Assembly (NCBI RefSeq): GCF_010731695.1
Contig: NZ_AP022586.1
Span: forward strand, 434,001 to 498,000
Direction of reading: 5' to 3'
Length of the DNA stretch: 64,000 bases
Source: Mycolicibacterium litorale
GTDB taxonomy: Bacteria; Actinomycetota; Actinomycetes; Mycobacteriales; Mycobacteriaceae
The number at the start of each line of letters is the position of its first letter. Position 1 is the stretch's first letter. A program made the translations under genes and the position numbers. Below, one piece after another: positions 62,547-64,000 of this stretch. The notes under the pieces are model-generated. The model worked only from the letters and a program-made list of their open reading frames with translations, was not told the DNA's origin and ran no database searches.

Positions 62547-64000
62547 ACTTCGACAGGCAGGTCGACGTGCTGGTGGTCGGATCCGGCGGCGGCGGGATGA
62601 CGGCCGCGCTGACCGCCCACTCCTGTGGACTCGACACCCTGGTGGTCGAGAAGTCCGCGCACTTCGGCGGATCCACCGCGCTGTCGGGCGGCGGCATCTG
62701 GGTACCGGGCGCGCCGTCGCAGCGCAAAGCCGGGTACACGCCGGACCCCGACGGCGTCTTCGACTACCTCAAACAGATCACTGGCGGGCTGGTCACCGAT
62801 GCCCGGCTGCGCACCTATGTCGACGCCGCGCCGCAGATGATGGAGTTCCTCGAGGACCTCAGCCCGTGGTTCGAATTCGTCTGGAAACCCGGCTATGCCG
62901 ACTACTACCCGGAGCTGCCGGGCGGATCGGAACTCGGCAGCACGATCAATGTGCCCGCCATCGACCTGCGCAGGCTCGGTGACGAGGAGCAGAACCTGCT
63001 GCAGCCGCTGGCGCTCGCGCCGAAGGGGATCTGGTTCGCGCCCAAGGACCTGCGCCTCTTCTATCAGGTGCGGCAGAACTGGCGCGGTAAGGCGGTGCTG
63101 GTCAAACTCATCTGGCGGATGGTGCGGGCACGGGTGTTCGGCGACCGCATGGCCGCCATCGGCCAGTCACTGGCCGCGCGGATGCGCCTGGCGATGAAGC
63201 AGCAGGACATCCCGCTGTGGCTCGACGCGCCGATGACCGAACTGATCACCGGGCCCGACGGCGACGTGGTCGGCGCCGTCGTCGAGAAGGACGGACGCGC
63301 GCTCCGTATCGGCGCGCGCCGCGGCGTCATCCTGGCCGCGGGCGGTTTCGACCACGACATGGCCTGGCGCAGGCAACACCTCCCGGTCCTGGAGAAGGAC
63401 TGGAGCTTCGGCAACCCGGCCAATGTCGGCGACGGTATCCGGGCCGGAGAAAAAGTCGGCGCAGCAAGCGAACTGCTCGACGAGGCCTGGTGGTTCCCGG
63501 CTATCTGCTGGCCGGACGGCCGGCTGCAGTTCATGCTCAACGAACGCATGATGCCGGCCCAGTTCGTGGTCAACGGCGACGGTGAGCGCTTCATCAACGA
63601 GGCGGCGCCGTACATGGACTTCGCGCACGCGATGATCGACGGCCAGAAGACCGGGGTCACCCACATCCCGTGCTGGCTGATCACCGACATCCGCTCGTTC
63701 CACCGGTACGTCGTCGCCGGGCACCTGCCCATCCCGAAGGTCCCGTTCGCCCCCGTGCCCACCGGCTGGAAAGTGCCCAAGGCGTGGCTGGATTCCGGGG
63801 TGGTCAAGGAGGCCCACTCCTGGGAGGAGCTGGCGGAGAAGATCGGCGTGCCACCCGAGCGGCTGCGCCGCACCGCCGAGCGCTTCAACGAACTCGCGCA
63901 CAAGGGTCACGACGACGACTTCAACCGCGGCGACAGCGCGTACGACAACTACTACGGCGATCCCACGCTGCCCAACCCCAACCTGCACCCGCTGGGGAAG
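62543..64000 (+). CDS. FAD-binding KstD-like dehydrogenase, cut by the window edge
   Basis: The frame is open to the end of the window (486 codons seen), so the C-terminus is missing. The N-terminus has [21 protein letters not shown] and [20 protein letters not shown], typical of 3-ketosteroid-1-dehydrogenase-like flavoproteins. [11 protein letters not shown] and [14 protein letters not shown] follow. It is translationally coupled to the dioxygenase gene (GTGA overlap). A second flavoprotein of this superfamily is at 56657-58264. The two may desaturate a saturated cyclic precursor before aromatic hydroxylation. Confidence 0.88.
   Translation, partial: MNFDRQVDVLVVGSGGGGMTAALTAHSCGLDTLVVEKSAHFGGSTALSGGGIWVPGAPSQRKAGYTPDPDGVFDYLKQITGGLVTDARLRTYVDAAPQMMEFLEDLSPWFEFVWKPGYADYYPELPGGSELGSTINVPAIDLRRLGDEEQNLLQPLALAPKGIWFAPKDLRLFYQVRQNWRGKAVLVKLIWRMVRARVFGDRMAAIGQSLAARMRLAMKQQDIPLWLDAPMTELITGPDGDVVGAVVEKDGRALRIGARRGVILAAGGFDHDMAWRRQHLPVLEKDWSFGNPANVGDGIRAGEKVGAASELLDEAWWFPAICWPDGRLQFMLNERMMPAQFVVNGDGERFINEAAPYMDFAHAMIDGQKTGVTHIPCWLITDIRSFHRYVVAGHLPIPKVPFAPVPTGWKVPKAWLDSGVVKEAHSWEELAEKIGVPPERLRRTAERFNELAHKGHDDDFNRGDSAYDNYYGDPTLPNPNLHPLGK

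Overview
The window is GC-rich actinobacterial DNA, most probably from a rapidly growing mycobacterium (Mycolicibacterium). Gene order from the left edge to about 32.7 kb follows the block known in Mycobacterium tuberculosis as Rv1317c to Rv1343c: alkA, adenylate cyclase, nucS, methylmalonyl-CoA epimerase, fadA4, thioredoxin-like protein, glgB, glgE, glgP, dinG, pncB1, clpS, mec, cysO, cysM, rhomboid, murI, cAMP phosphodiesterase, rph, rdgB and lprD. An MspA-family porin gene, a family absent from the tuberculosis complex, and large catabolic insertions point to an environmental species. Many promoters are of the TANNNT type placed 6 to 9 nt before an ATG or GTG, the leaderless style common in mycobacteria.

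Region 1 (1-32.7 kb) is mainly core: DNA repair (Ada/AlkA, NucS, DinG), GlgE-type alpha-glucan metabolism, NAD salvage, ClpS, the CysO/CysM/Mec cysteine route, cell wall (MurI) and RNA/nucleotide housekeeping (RNase PH, RdgB). Accessory genes are interleaved: an ArsR/SRPBCC pair with a perfect palindrome at its start, a fatty acyl-AMP ligase, a Vgb-like propeller, an MspA-like porin, a zinc-peptidase lipoprotein, and an MFS exporter fused to a MarR-like domain.

Region 2 (32.7-41.5 kb) starts at a tRNA-Leu(UAG) and a short Trp-rich secreted protein. It then carries a LacI regulator between an MHS transporter on one side and a P450-phosphotransferase operon on the other. Near-identical 16-bp operators sit before the transporter and before the P450, so these genes look like one small regulon. 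Two further MHS transporters follow on the minus strand.

Region 3 (41.6-56.7 kb) is the most unusual part. It is a set of divergent operons around a two-subunit B12-dependent acyl-CoA mutase with odd active-site residues, with its own MeaB chaperone. It also encodes two acyl-CoA ligases, a family III CoA-transferase, an F420/LLM oxidoreductase, a [2Fe-2S] ferredoxin, a heteromeric acyl-CoA dehydrogenase, an enoyl-CoA hydratase, three short-chain dehydrogenases and a thiolase. The divergent promoters share a GAGAAT/ATTCTC motif, suggesting one outside regulator. I read this as a probably uncharacterised beta-oxidation pathway with a carbon-skeleton rearrangement for a bulky branched or cyclic acid.

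Region 4 (56.7-64 kb) is an Mhp-like aromatic meta-cleavage cluster (hydrolase, FAD hydroxylase, extradiol dioxygenase) with an IclR regulator and two KstD-like flavoprotein dehydrogenases, the last cut by the window edge. I saw no rRNA, CRISPR array, transposase, integrase or phage gene.
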